Assembly: GCA_025558095.1 (NCBI GenBank)
Contig: JAIVFI010000023.1
Coordinates: forward strand, 248,001-312,000
Length of the DNA stretch: 64,000 nt
Source: Hyaloraphidium curvatum
Taxonomy: Eukaryota > Monoblepharomycota > Hyaloraphidiomycetes > Hyaloraphidiales > Hyaloraphidiaceae
Reading direction: 5' to 3'
Made by a program: the position numbers and the translations under genes. The notes under the pieces are model-generated. The model did not search any database. It had not been told where the DNA came from and saw nothing but the letters and a program-made list of their open reading frames with translations. Positions within the stretch are counted from its first letter, which is position 1; each line of letters starts with the position of its first letter. This document shows positions 1 to 11,120 of the stretch, in pieces.

Positions 1-1343
1 AACCCAGAAAGGCAACGCTGCGAGACTATTCCCTGTTTTACGCCAGGAATCTGCGCTAGTTGGTGCAGCAGTTCTGTTGCACTTGACTTTGTAGGTCTTT
101 GCGATTCTTTGACCGAGTTGGGCTCTCATCCTCGGCCCGAGCCTGCAACCATCTGCGACGGATCTCTGGCGGATGTTTCTGACGTCCATGGCACCGACGG
201 TCGGCCCCAAAGCCATTTTGGGGGAGCTCGAGGTTGGTGCGTTCGAAACGGATGCACGAATGCGTGCGATCAGCTGTGCTATGTCAGGAGGTACACGAGA
301 GAAATCTGCAAGCCTTCTACTTGTGCGTCGTGGCTTTGCTGGCGCATGCAAAAGAGCCCGATGTCGCGATGGAGCTTCGAGGAGAGGCATTGGTGCACCG
401 CCTGGTTTCCCTCATCGATCCGAAGACAGTAGGTTCTTTCTGATGGGTGCGACACCTCGCGCTTACCGCCGCCGGACCTCCAAGTTGCATTACTTGTTCT
501 CGAAGCTGTCCATGGGAGAGGTTCAGCTCTTCGACGATGGCCGCAGCATCGCCTCCATGACGAGCGAGTACCATCTGCCTTTCCTTGTGAATCCCTGACC
601 TGACGGGTTTGTGCAGGAACGAGCCTTTCCTGGGACTCGTACGAGCAGCGCTGCTTCTGGGAACTCGTCCGGTGCGACCTCCTCGATCGTCAGAAAGAGA
701 TTGAACAGCTCGTCGAGCAGCTCACGGACATGGACTGGGGAGGTAAGAACAGCGATCATTTTCACGTGTGTAAGCGTCTGACGCCACGATGGGCTAGCAA
801 ACATTGAAGTCAGCGAGGGCGTCCTGCTCCTCCTGCAGAACAGCAAGCCGTCGACGGCTGTCGTCCGGGCGGTTTTGGGGAGCCCCTGCCCGGAAGCCGC
901 GCTCGACGGCGTGTCCCCGGACGCGGCCGTGCCGTTCCAGATCCTGGCGGTGAAGCAGTGGTGCCGCAACTTCCCGAAATCGTTCGTCGAGGTGCTCACG
1001 GGGCTGCTGCAAGAGGGCGTAAAGGCCGCGGAAGCGGAGCGGGCGGAGGCGGCAGCGATACCAGAGCTCGGATCGGGGGCGAGGAGACAATCCAAGGAAA
1101 TGGCTTTGCTGGAGAACGTGCTTGCGAACCTTGTACTTTGGAGGTCGATGGCGCAGCGGCTCGGTTTCCGAGGTACGTCACCGGCCCGAAACCCTTTGCT
1201 GCACTCACCAGCGCCCTCTGATTGCAGATCCCGTGCTGAGCAACGAGGGCGTTCGCACGGCCTTGCAACCGCTTCTGAGCGAGGAATCCTTCTACACGAA
1301 ATACCAACGGCTCGTAGTGGCGCTGGCTCCCCGGGCAGAGTAG
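1..1343 (+). CDS. INTS3: Integrator complex subunit 3 (SOSS-A), C-terminal part, 5' end outside window
   Basis: INTS3 scaffolds the Integrator (snRNA 3'-end processing, transcription attenuation) and the SOSS single-strand DNA sensor complex. Three visible exon blocks follow the family's C-terminal helical repeat order: a stretch ending near 428 (motif LRGEALVHRLVSLIDP), one near 486-560 (LHYLFSKLSMGEV), and the best conserved one at about 610-730 (SWDSYEQRCFWELVR, matching the family's DWETFEQYCAWQL). The next exon (about 800-1170) has LLLLQNSKPS and ILAVKQWCRNF, again family-like. A last intron ends near 1227 and the protein closes with VVALAPRAE at 1343. The start lies before base 1 and the exact exon edges in the first 300 bases are unclear. 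Dikarya lack Integrator, so this supports an early-diverging lineage. Family assignment is fairly sure; exon borders are not. Confidence 0.7.
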
Positions 1344-1632
1344 TTCGGCGAGCGTGGGACCTTAGCCACGGTGGAAAGACGGTGTGCTCGCACAGGGTTG
1401 ATGAACGAATACAGGATTGTCCAACGGCCCGACGTACAACGAATAAGTACTAACTAGATTACACGCCTCGCAGCAGAAGGAGATTGGCATCGACAGATGC
1501 TGTTGTGCGCACGTCGCCGTGCACGAGCGTCAGGAATTTGCCGGGCGTGGCCGCGGCGTGTCCGGAAGGGGGAAGGATGCGGGACCGTTGGAGCGGCTTC
1601 GGCCAGCAAGAGCTCTCCGAGGTCCTGCGGCC
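1344..1632. other. Short convergent intergenic spacer
   Basis: About 290 bp lie between the plus-strand INTS3 stop and the minus-strand cyclin stop. I see no coding signature or repeat here; it should hold the two 3' UTRs. Confidence 0.5.
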
Positions 1633-3289
1633 TCAGTCGGAAGACGGCTCCTCGGACGAGTCGGAGTCCGCCTCGTACGCGCCCTTCTTGGCCTGCCGCT
1701 TCTTCTCCTGCTTCTCGATCCAGTCCTTGACGAAGATGCTGGCCTTCATGAACTTTTTGCTGGCGTACTTCTTGAAAAGCGCCTCGTGCTTGTTGGGCTT
1801 GCCGAGGTAGTCGAGCATGAGGTCCACGCACGGCTTCATCTGCTCCTCGGTGTAGCCGGAGTAGTGCCTCAGGTTGGCATCCTGTGCATGCATCGCGCAC
1901 GTGAGCATTGCCATCGGACACGGCGCATGCGAGTTACGCACCCATTCCGGCCTGTCGAGCATCGTCCGCGCGAGGTAGAGGCTCGAGGCGGCGACGTTGG
2001 ACGGGGGATAGGGGAGGAACCTGTGGTCCACCAGCGCGACTTCCATGAGGTACTTGGCGAGCGTGCGGGTCTGGATGTCGTAGTTGTCGGCCTTGGAGCA
2101 CCGGCGGAGGAAGTTGAGGGGGTTGGGGTAGTGGAGGCCGAAGTCGAGGACCTGGAGGATGTAGCGCTCCGCCTTGAGGATCTCCTCGTCGGTGTAGCCA
2201 CCGTCCGCCATGTAGATGAAGTTCTGGATCGACGGCGCCATGACCTCCTCGTACTTGGACGCGATGAACATCGAGGTCAGGCCGACGAGCTGGAGCTTCT
2301 GGAGCGACACGACCCTGAGCGAGAGGAAGCGGTCGATGATGTTGATGGCCAGGAAGAGGGTCTCGGGCAGCAGCCGGAACTTGTAGTGGACCTCGATGAG
2401 CCAGTCGACGAGGATGCCGCGCATCTTCCACTGCAGGTCCTTCTGGTCCTCCATGTAGTCCGGGTTCGGCATGGTCTGGGCCTGCGCCGGTACCAAACGG
2501 TGAGCAACCGACCCGGAATGCGCGGGATGCATGCGCGGTGCACGCGCCATGCACGCATACGCACCTCGAGCTCCTGCAGGTACTCGAAGATCTCAACGAC
2601 GTACTCCGAGACCATGAGCGGGTCGCACTCGTCCCCGGCGTCCAGGTCCTCCCAGTCCCTCTCCTCCTCGACGGCCGTGCGCGCACCGGCCTCGTCCTCC
2701 TCCTCGGTCCTGGCGGCGGTCTTCTCCTTCTTGGCGGCCTTGGGAGCGTCCTTGACCGCGTCGACCATCCGCTGCTTCTTGACCTTCTGCTCGGCCTCGG
2801 GCGCGGGGCGCTTGGTGGTGGCGTTCTTTGCGGCATTCTCCTTGTCCTTGGCGGACGTCTGCGGACGGCGCAGATGGGTGAGTAACACGCGCATCCGTGG
2901 CCGGGTGGGACCCGGCCGCCACGCACGCCACGCACCTGGTGCGACTGCACGTTGCCGACCTCGCCGAGCGGCTTCCTGCCGGGGGCGGCAGCGGGCTTTG
3001 CTGCGACGGCGGGCTTTGCGGCGACGGCGGCCTTCTTTGCGAGCGGCGCGGGCGCGGCCCCGGCGTTTGCGGCCTTGGGCTGCAGCGCGGCCTTTGCGGG
3101 CGCCTTGTCTGCCAGCGCGGGCTTCAGCGCCGGCTTCTCGTGCAGCACGGCGAGCTTCTTTGCGGCGGCGGCCTTTGCCATGGGCGGCGCGGCGTTCTCG
3201 TCGCCGTCGGGCCGGTCGGTGCGGCGGGCGGCCGTGGCGCCGGTGCGCGCGCGGGTCTGCGGGCTGTCAGCGGGCGCCTGCGCGGCCAC
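1633..3289 (-). CDS. CLB: G2/mitotic-specific B-type cyclin
   Basis: Regulatory subunit of the mitotic Cdk1 kinase. The exons are 2936-3289, 2565-2858, 1942-2481 and 1633-1881; all splices keep frame. Intron 1 starts gtgcgtgg and intron 2 gtgcgtat. The N-terminal region is Ala/Lys/Pro-rich and disordered. It has a perfect destruction box RKPLGEVGN (RxxLxxxxN) at the end of exon 1 and a KEN box (DKENAA) at the start of exon 2. The cyclin box follows with MRGILVDWLIEVH (family MRAILVDWLVEVH), then the C-terminal cyclin fold, and an acidic tail DSDSSEEPSSD. Length about 478 residues, normal for the family. The paired degrons imply APC/C-driven turnover. Identification is certain at family level; which B-type paralogue it is cannot be said. 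Confidence 0.93.
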
Positions 3290-3625
3290 CAGGAGGGCGC
3301 ACCATGCGGAGCATCGTGGCGGGGCCGCGGGGGGCGGGCGCGGGCGCGCGGGCGGCAGCCGCCTGTGGGCCGGCGGCCGGGGTGCGCCGGGAAGCCGCGC
3401 GGCGGCGGCGGGCAGGGAAGGCTGCAGAGAGCGCGGGCGCGGAAGGCGGAGGCGGCACCGGGCGGGGGAGCGGCGCGGTGGGCACTGTATTCGGAGTAGC
3501 GGTCTGTTGCGCGTGCGACGGGCGCGACCAAACAGTTGGGCTGCCTCCCCGGATCTCTCAAGTGTTGCCGTGCACTCGAAAGCATCTACATGCCACGCCG
3601 AAGCAAATAACTAACGCATCAATCA
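3290..3625. promoter_or_regulatory. Upstream region of cyclin gene / 3' flank of DNA2
   Basis: This very GC-rich 336-bp gap lies between the cyclin start and the DNA2 stop on the same strand. It must contain the cyclin promoter and 5' UTR. I could not point to a clear cell-cycle box. Confidence 0.4.
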
Positions 3626-6600
3626 TCATAGAATCTCATCGAAAACGTTTTTCAGCACCGGCTGCCCCCGGCTCCGCGCATGCAGCCGGGACAGCGCCAT
3701 CTCGCGCTGCTTCTCAAACCGAGCATCCTCGGTCACGACGGGGACCACGCCACTCGGGCCGGTGTGCGTCGGTGTCTTGACGTTGGGCGAGGAGTTTTCC
3801 TTGTCGGGGGGTCGGCCCGTCGCCCCCGTCCGCTGCGGGGACGCATGCTCCACGAACGAGTGCATCGCGGGAGCCCCGGGCGGAAGGTCCAATATCTGAT
3901 GCGAGTTTTCGATGAGATAAAGAAGCGCGAAAATGCCGGTAGTATCAACCCACCCAGTCCCGACCGGAAAGAAAAGAGAAAAAGTCCTGGAACAGGGCTG
4001 TCGAGCCGAGCGTGGACCGGCTCCCCAGAATCAGCAGCTTCTGCCGCGCGCGCGTGACGGCCACGTTGACGCGACGCCAGTCACGGAGAAGGTCGCCGAC
4101 GTTGTTCTTGGCGTTGGACCGCACCAGCGAGATGATGATGCAGTCCTTGTCCCGGCCCTGGTACTTGTCGACAGTGTTGATTTCTAGGCCGCGCCGCCGC
4201 CGGAGCCGGTGATTGATGAGCTTCAGCTGCGAGCGGTAGGGAGAAATGACGCCGATGGATCCTTCCTCGATGCCGCAGGCCAGAAGCGCCTCGGCGATCT
4301 GGAGCGTGCCATCGCGTCAGTAGAGCCAGAACGGCTTGAGAAAGGGGAGCGAACCTGGAAAACGAGATCCGCTTCGACCTCGTTCTGCACAAGATCCCCG
4401 TGTCTGGCCTCGGTGGCAGGAACGGCATCCGTGTCAAGGAAGACAACCTTGTTTCTGCATGTCCGAGTCAGTCCGACGCTAGCAGCACACTACACGCCGA
4501 AAGACTCACTTGGGACTCAGCACGTGCTCCAACCAGCACGAAGAACCCTTTTCACCCTCCTGGCTGGGAAACCTCCTGCCCGAGCCAGGGCAGGAGGACG
4601 CGAGGGGATGCAAGTCCGCGACCCGATCGAGCCTCGGCACGTGCAAGGAGCCCTGCGCGACATCCTCGGTCCCGCAACGCAGCCGATGGTTGTAGATGAG
4701 GAAGTTGGATACAGACATGATGTCGCGGTTCATGCGGTACTGGTACTGCAGGTTGCACATCGCCTGCGGATGCGCTTCCGAAAGGCGCTTGAAGAGGCTT
4801 TCGCTGAGGCCCTCGGCCTCCGGATTTCGAATCTGCAAATCCACTTAAGCAGCTGGAGAGGGTGAAGGAGGCGAATTACCCACCACGGGAGGGAGCTGAT
4901 AGTGGTCTCCGACCAGGATGAAGGTATCTGCGTAGCGCAGCGGCCCCAGGCATGCCGGAAGGGTTATCTGCGACGCTTCGTCGACGATGCAGTAGTCGAA
5001 ACGCCGGGCGGTGAAGACGCCGCTGCCATGCATTGCCCGGTTAGGGCATGCGCTGTATGCAACACCAGACTGAACGCACTGTGTGATTGAAAGGCAGGTC
5101 GCGCCGACGACAGAGACCGATTCGTAAAACTCCCTGACGTCCCCAACCGTGCGGAAGGAGCCGTCGTAGTTGGGCGTGTGTTCCAAGACCGCGGGATGCA
5201 CCTGTCCAAGGGGTAAGCGTTTTCAACCTCGTACTTCAGCCGACGCCTTGCCTTGTCCCGGTTTCCAATGCGCGCAAAGCGCACACCCGATTCCTTCAGC
5301 TTGATAAGCACATTGTCCACCGCAGAATGCGTGTGCGATGTCAAAAAAACGGACTTGCCCTTGCCGACCAGGGCTTTGATGATTGTGGCAATCGTAGTCG
5401 TCTTGCCGGTGCCCGGCATGCCCAGAATGAGGGCATAATCGACCGCTGCTCGGAAAGTCAGGCAGCAATCGCGACGGCCAGCAGGACTCATCACGCACCG
5501 CTTGTGACTTTCTTCAGGGCCTCTCGCTGGTCCGGGTTCAACTCGTCCAGGAGCTCCCGCGGTGCCATGTCGTCAAGATCAACATTGGGCAGGAAGCGCG
5601 GCGCCCTAAGATCCACGACCAGCTCCCTCCTCTTGTGGTCGCCGTTGGAAACGAAAAGCTGGACGAGGTTGTTGCGCAGCGTGCCCATGGCTCCCTGCAT
5701 CTCGTCCTTGTCGATCCGGTACATGACCGGTTCCGCACCTCCGGCATTGCCGGCCAGCTTCTTGCCCGTTCCGCCCTCCACGTTCTCGAAGGCCGCGATG
5801 CCTTCGATGTCCTGGTTGTCAAGCGCGGAGAAATGCTCGGCTCGACCACGGTTGCCGGTCAGCGGATGGTCCAATGCGAGCGTGATTCGGCGGGTCGAGA
5901 TTTCGATGACGAAGCCGAGGCCCAGGGCGTACTGGCCGGCCTCTGTCGACACGACGACAGGGTCGCCGACGACGAACTGCGATTGAAGAAGGTTCTGCTG
6001 GCTTCCGCTCGCTTGGCTGGCGCCGGATCCGACTTCAAAGACGCAGCGGTAGCGGCTCACAGCTCCGACAATCTTGCCCCTGTCCGTTTCGCCTCCGACC
6101 AAGCGCATGTTGGGAAGACACCTGGCCGAGGGGACGAGATGAGCCCAAGTCGCGCCACCAAGCCGTGAACTACAAACCTGCCGAACTTGGCGCGCTCAGC
6201 GCTGTTGAGGTTCCAAATCTCTCGCCGATATCGTAGAGCATCCCCTTCCTCCAGGTTGATGAGCTGTTCCCACGTTTTGAAGAAACTGTCGTGCAGCGGA
6301 GTCATGTCCTTGGTCTTGTCTTGGAAGATCAGCCCGAGCCCGCTGCTGGCATCCGTGCCTTTCTCGAGAGCCTGCTGCGCCGTTAGGGGTCTCGCATGGA
6401 AACCGTGCATGGGAGCTCACCTTGTGGTAGACGGTGCATGCATCGATCGCGAAGCACCTTTGGCACTTCCGCACGTCTTGCAGCATGGGAGGCAGTTTCT
6501 TGGACTGGAGCCAGGAGGCCATCTCGTTCCGGCCCATGATTATCGACCTGAGCTCGTTGCGCGCTTTGGCGACCCTTGTCGTGTCGCCGCTCTTTGCGTA

Positions 6601-8954
6601 ATAGAGGACCCCGGAGTCGACGTCGAAACCTACAAGACGGTCAGATCTGTGAGCACCATCGAGAACACGAACTCACCGTAGCGATCCGTCATGAGCAGGG
6701 TGTACATCATGGTCTGTGCCAGATGGCTGGCCTGGTTGGACGCACCCCCGGCCTTGATCTCGAGCGGTGCCACAAAGGTGTCGGCGAGAAGCTTGGGCGC
6801 TTTCGTAACGCGGATGCACACCGAGGCGTCGATCTTGCCCTTGATGCCGAACATAGGGGACCAAATGTTCTCTTCGATGTCCAGCACCTTCCAGATCGAG
6901 AACGCTTCGGTGTGCTTCGACTTCCACGTTTGAGCAGGCTTGACAATCGGGGGACGCTGGAAAGGCGGGGACAATCAGCCTGTGGCAATCGTGTTCAATT
7001 GCACGCCGCACCGGGAAGTCGGTCAGGTACGTGCCGGCCCATTCCTTGTACGACTGCGTGAGCTGCGCCAGGTGCGCGGTCGCGGCATCCTCGCTCTGAC
7101 CCAGGAAGTAGAGCTGCTCGATCTTGTCCGCGACGACACGGTCAGTCTCCCTCGAGAGGAAATCATCCGAGTAGTCCGCCGCTCGCAGCGAGGTCTGAAT
7201 GATCTCGTGCATCATTGTGCCAAAGAGGGCGGCGACGTTGGAATCCCCGGCCCGCTTGATGCGGTCGTCGATGACGGCTTTGCGCATGCAATTTACGACT
7301 TCGGCAATCTGCGTCGAGCTGATCAGGACGTCCGGATGCAGAATCAGAAAGTTCTTGCTGTCGTTGACGACGAACTTGAGGACTTTCGAGTCGTAGCTGG
7401 GCTCGGGATCTCCGACAACGTTGATGAAATCGCCTGCGATCACAAGTCAAGAAACCAGGCAGTAAGGAGGCTGTGGCCGCTCACCAATGCCGACAGGGCT
7501 CGAGACCCAAGACTCGCGCAGCACAACGGTTGCCTCCTGACTCTCGGTCTCGTCAAACACACGCAGTATCTAGGTGTTTCGGGAAAGGCTTAAATCGCCC
7601 CACAAGCAGTCCGAGCAGTGGCTGCTCACAATATCGGAATTCCGGAACTCGCCCGCCCCATGGCTTTCGAGCACAAGGAATCGGCGAAACTTGAAAGTCT
7701 GCGAGGCATTAGCCTTGAGCTCGCCGACCGGAAATCGGGCGAACCTTTCGCGTGGGTAGCTTCTCAATGTCCTCCGCGAGCTCGGCCTCGAGATCCATGT
7801 TGGCAAGGTCGATGTCAAAGTCGAAATCAAACTCCTCGGGCGCGGCTTGCTTCTTGTCTGGCGATATCCCCTTGGCAGCGGAAGACGATCGAATGTCGGG
7901 AATCCAGGAAGTTGAGGCCGAACGCTCAAACGGACTCCGCGTCGTCTTCTTGGCCGATCGCACTGGGCTCGTTGGGACCGACGCACGTTTCGGCGTGCTG
8001 GTGAGCAGCTTCTGCGCGCGCGAAATGATGTCCGACAGCTTCGAAGCTCCCGCGCCGCCGTCCGATGGCGCTTCCTCGGGCGATTGGTTCGCCCAGTGCT
8101 GCCGCTTGGGCCGTTTGGCGCCGGCAGATTCCGGCTTCCCGGCAAAGAGATTGTCCAAGCTCAAGAAACGCTTCAGTCCGGAGCGCTTTGACGGCGTAGG
8201 GCCTGTCGCATCGACTTCGACGTCCGCATTTGGCGGACTCGGCCCGCCGCGGCTCCCTTCCTCTGTCGACGCAGCCTGCGTGGCTGGATCGCGACACGGC
8301 GTAAGGAAAAGATCAGCCAATTGCAGAGCTCGTCTCACCGGCCGTCGCCCTTATCCTGCTGGACATTTCGCGCCGCAGCTTCAGCGATGTAGGACTCGTC
8401 TTCCAGAACACGCCCGGCTTCGCCAGACCGCCGAAAGAGAGCTCTCCCAGGGGCGAGTTGGGAACAGGGAGCTCCTGCATCGCAGCCGCTGTTGACGCGG
8501 AGCGGGTGCCCGTGGGGTCCCTTTCCAGCGGAGACAGCGTCATGAGGGCGAGGGGTGGACGCCTGTCAGTGGGCTGCTCGGCATGCCCCAGCGGTAGTCC
8601 GTCCCTCGTTGGCGAAGCAGACACGGCAATGCGTCCAGCTGGTCCCAATCCCACAGATCCGAGTGCTTCCCGAGTCCCCACATTGCCTCCGCCCCGGGGT
8701 GGAGACGCCGCGGGCGGACCGGCCACTGTTCCGGGATCTTGGCGGCCGCCATGCCCCGCAACTACGTCCGAAGGCAGGGCATTGACATGAGCAGGCGGCC
8801 GCAAGAAGTTTGCCAACGACGTTTGGCCCTTGAGGCCGCCCTCGCGGGCAGAGCGCTGCGACGGTTCAGACGGCGTGGCCGCCACGAAGGCGCGGCTCCG
8901 GCTTACCTTCCGGCCGCTCGGAGCGGCGCCGCTCATGCTAATCACCGCATACAA
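3626..8954 (-). CDS. DNA2: DNA replication ATP-dependent helicase/nuclease DNA2
   Basis: DNA2 cuts and unwinds 5' flaps during Okazaki-fragment maturation and resects DNA ends. The gene has about 12 exons. Exon 1 (8339-8954) and exon 2 (starting 8283) encode a disordered tail with a PIP-box-like QTSLANFL at residues 44-51. The RecB-type nuclease core follows: [16 protein letters not shown], the first Fe-S cysteine in VNCMRKAV, metal-binding GKIDASV (near 6830) and APLEIKAG (near 6760). The remaining Fe-S cysteines are in [16 protein letters not shown] (near 6460). The SF1B helicase has Walker [11 protein letters not shown] (near 5410), DEAS (near 4975), [10 protein letters not shown] (near 4900) and motif [16 protein letters not shown] (near 4040). 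The C-terminus contains DKENSSPN, a possible KEN box. An alternative start is the Met at 8936. All catalytic elements are present. Confidence 0.93.
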
Positions 8955-9170
8955 ATCGGCATTTGTCCGGGCGTCCTGTGCCGGAAGCGCGTTCAGCTTC
9001 GGAGAGCGATGGAGGGCATTGCGGGGTGTCGTTGTCAGATCACCCCCGAATCACGACGTGCCACCGACGCGTGGCCGCGGCGGGCAGGACTTCTGAGCAG
9101 TCAGTCGCGAATTGCGGAGCGAACGCAGGAGATCCGGAGGGCGGCGGCTCGGTTCCAGGGCCGCAAAGTC
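8955..9170. promoter_or_regulatory. Divergent promoter between DNA2 and Dia2/Pof3
   Basis: Two replication genes start 216 bp apart and point away from each other, so they probably share a bidirectional promoter. I saw no canonical TATA box. This is inferred from layout only. Confidence 0.45.
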
Positions 9171-11043
9171 ATGAGCCTCGCCGCCGGAATCGAAGCCTTG
9201 AGGAAGCAGAACTATGCGGACGCGGAGAGACTCCTCACCAAAGTGTGTTGCCGGCTACGCTTTCACTCGACTTCTCTCAAGCTCCTTCGGAATGGCAGGC
9301 CCTCGCCGCCGACCCCAAGAACGTGACCATACACGACTACAGGGCGAGACTCTACATGAAACTGGATCAGCTTGACAAAGCTCTGGACGACGCGTCGTCG
9401 ATTGTGAAGCTCGAACCGGAGAACGCCCTCGTACGTCGTCGTGCCTTTTGGACCAGTCGCCGAATCTCTGACTTGCCAGCAGGGCTACGTGCGGACGGGT
9501 AGGATCCTGTGGAAAAAGAACGATAAGGAGCGGGCTTTGAAGGTGTTCCGTCTCGGGAAGACAAAAGCAACCCCTTCGGCCAGTGGGAAGTACCTCGAGG
9601 TGCGTTTGCGAGGAGTCCGCTGCACGGGGTTTCTCACTCTGATGTCGGTGCCCAAAGGAGCTGCAAAAGTGCTTCAACGATGCAGCGGCGCAGGTCAACA
9701 AGACAGCCCCGGCCGCGGCAGCTCCGTTGGCCGCTGCTGAGGTCCCCGCCGGCCCAAGTGTGGGAGACCTGCCCCCCGAAATCCTGGTGTCGGTTTTCGA
9801 CATGCTGCCCCTCAAGGATAAACTTCACTGCGTCCGTGTCTGCAAGCGCTGGCGCACTGCTGGCTTGGAGGACAAAAGGCTGTGGAGGACGTGGGACCTG
9901 GCCGCATTTGCGAAGCCCACGGGGAACCCTGCGGTGCAGCTCATTGCCACACGCGCAAAGTCCATGCTGCAGACGCTGCTGATCCCCAATGCCAAGCATC
10001 TGGACGACAAAGGCATGACCTGGCTCATGATTCAGAAATGCACTTCTCTATCGAGCTTGGCTGTGAGCGACAACACCAGGTTGTCTGCGAAATGTGTCGG
10101 ATCCGTCATCAAATTGGCGGGCTCTGCCATGCGCAGTGTAAAGCTCCATGAGCTGCGAGCCGCCGACGACGTCCTTCTCGGAGCCATGTTCCGCTTCTGC
10201 CCTCTGCTGGAGAGCCTGGAGATTTCGGGGAACTGCCCCTACACGGCGGCCGCTTTCGAAGTCAAATCCAAGGTTCCGCTTCACAGGCTATCAATCCACG
10301 GCAGTGGCACGTTCAACGACGCCGCCCTGGCCTCGCTCTTACGGTCATGCTCGCTGGAGCTTCGTGAGCTGGCCATCGTCAAGTGCAGGAACGTCACTCG
10401 ACTGTCACTCGTGAACCTCGCCAACGCCGTCAGTTTGGAGTCGCTCGAGCTGACAGAACTCGATTTCTCGGGGCCTGCCACGATATCCATCGAGGACGCT
10501 CTGCTTTCCCTCAGCGACCGTCTCAAAAGCTTGCGTACGTTTAGGGCCGGGGTCTGCAGGCAGATGACGGACCGAGGATTGGAAAACCTGCTCTCCTTTG
10601 CCGGGGAGAAAATGGTCGAGCTCGACGTGAATTACAACGGCAGGCTTGGAGATGCCGGAGCACGCGCCATTGCAACGCATTGCCGGGCGATCGAGACGCT
10701 GAACATCAGCTGGTGCCCAGGGATCACCTCCGACGCCCTCTTGGACCTCGTGCTTGCATGCGGACCGACGCTGCGCAACCTCTCCATCAAGGCCAACACC
10801 GGAGTGGGGGACGGCCTCCTGCAGACAATCTGCTCCCAGTGTCCGAGGCTGGAACGGCTAGACGTGAGCAAGTGCACATCCATCACGACCCTTGGGGTGT
10901 CTGCTTTGGCGAGATCCAAAGCCGGGGTCCCGTGGTCTTTCATATGCCTGGATGGCTGCAACCGCGTGGCATCGGAGGTTCTGCAGCTTCTGGCACAGAA
11001 CCTGAAGCGGACGGGGGGTGCGATCTCGGCAACCGCCGGGTAG
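9171..11043 (+). CDS. POF3: F-box protein of the Dia2/Pof3 type (TPR + F-box + LRR)
   Basis: Substrate receptor of an SCF ubiquitin ligase that, in yeasts, acts at the replisome (CMG disassembly, genome stability). The exons are 9171-9242, 9299-9430, 9483-9599 and 9658-11043, all in phase, giving 568 residues (fission yeast Pof3 is of similar size). Residues 1-100 form TPR helices (YADAERLLTK, ARLYMKLDQLDKALDDA). An F-box starts at about 128 (LPPEILVSVFDMLPLKDK). The rest is a leucine-rich repeat fold (LKSLRTFRAGVCRQMTDRGL, LETLNISWCPGITSDAL-like units). The order TPR, F-box, LRR is specific to Dia2/Pof3. It is divergent to DNA2, another replication factor, and convergent with SAM50, 77 bp away. 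Confidence in the family is high. Confidence 0.88.
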
Positions 11044-11120
11044 CGGGTAGTCATTCACAGGGTATAGAGGAAACAGTTAGCTAGCACTAATGCAACGGGT
11101 ATCGATAGACTCTTGTATCG

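Noticed and set aside
1519-3780. 753-codon open frame on the plus strand
   Set aside because: It is antisense to the cyclin exons and introns and has no domain; a by-product of GC-rich codon bias.
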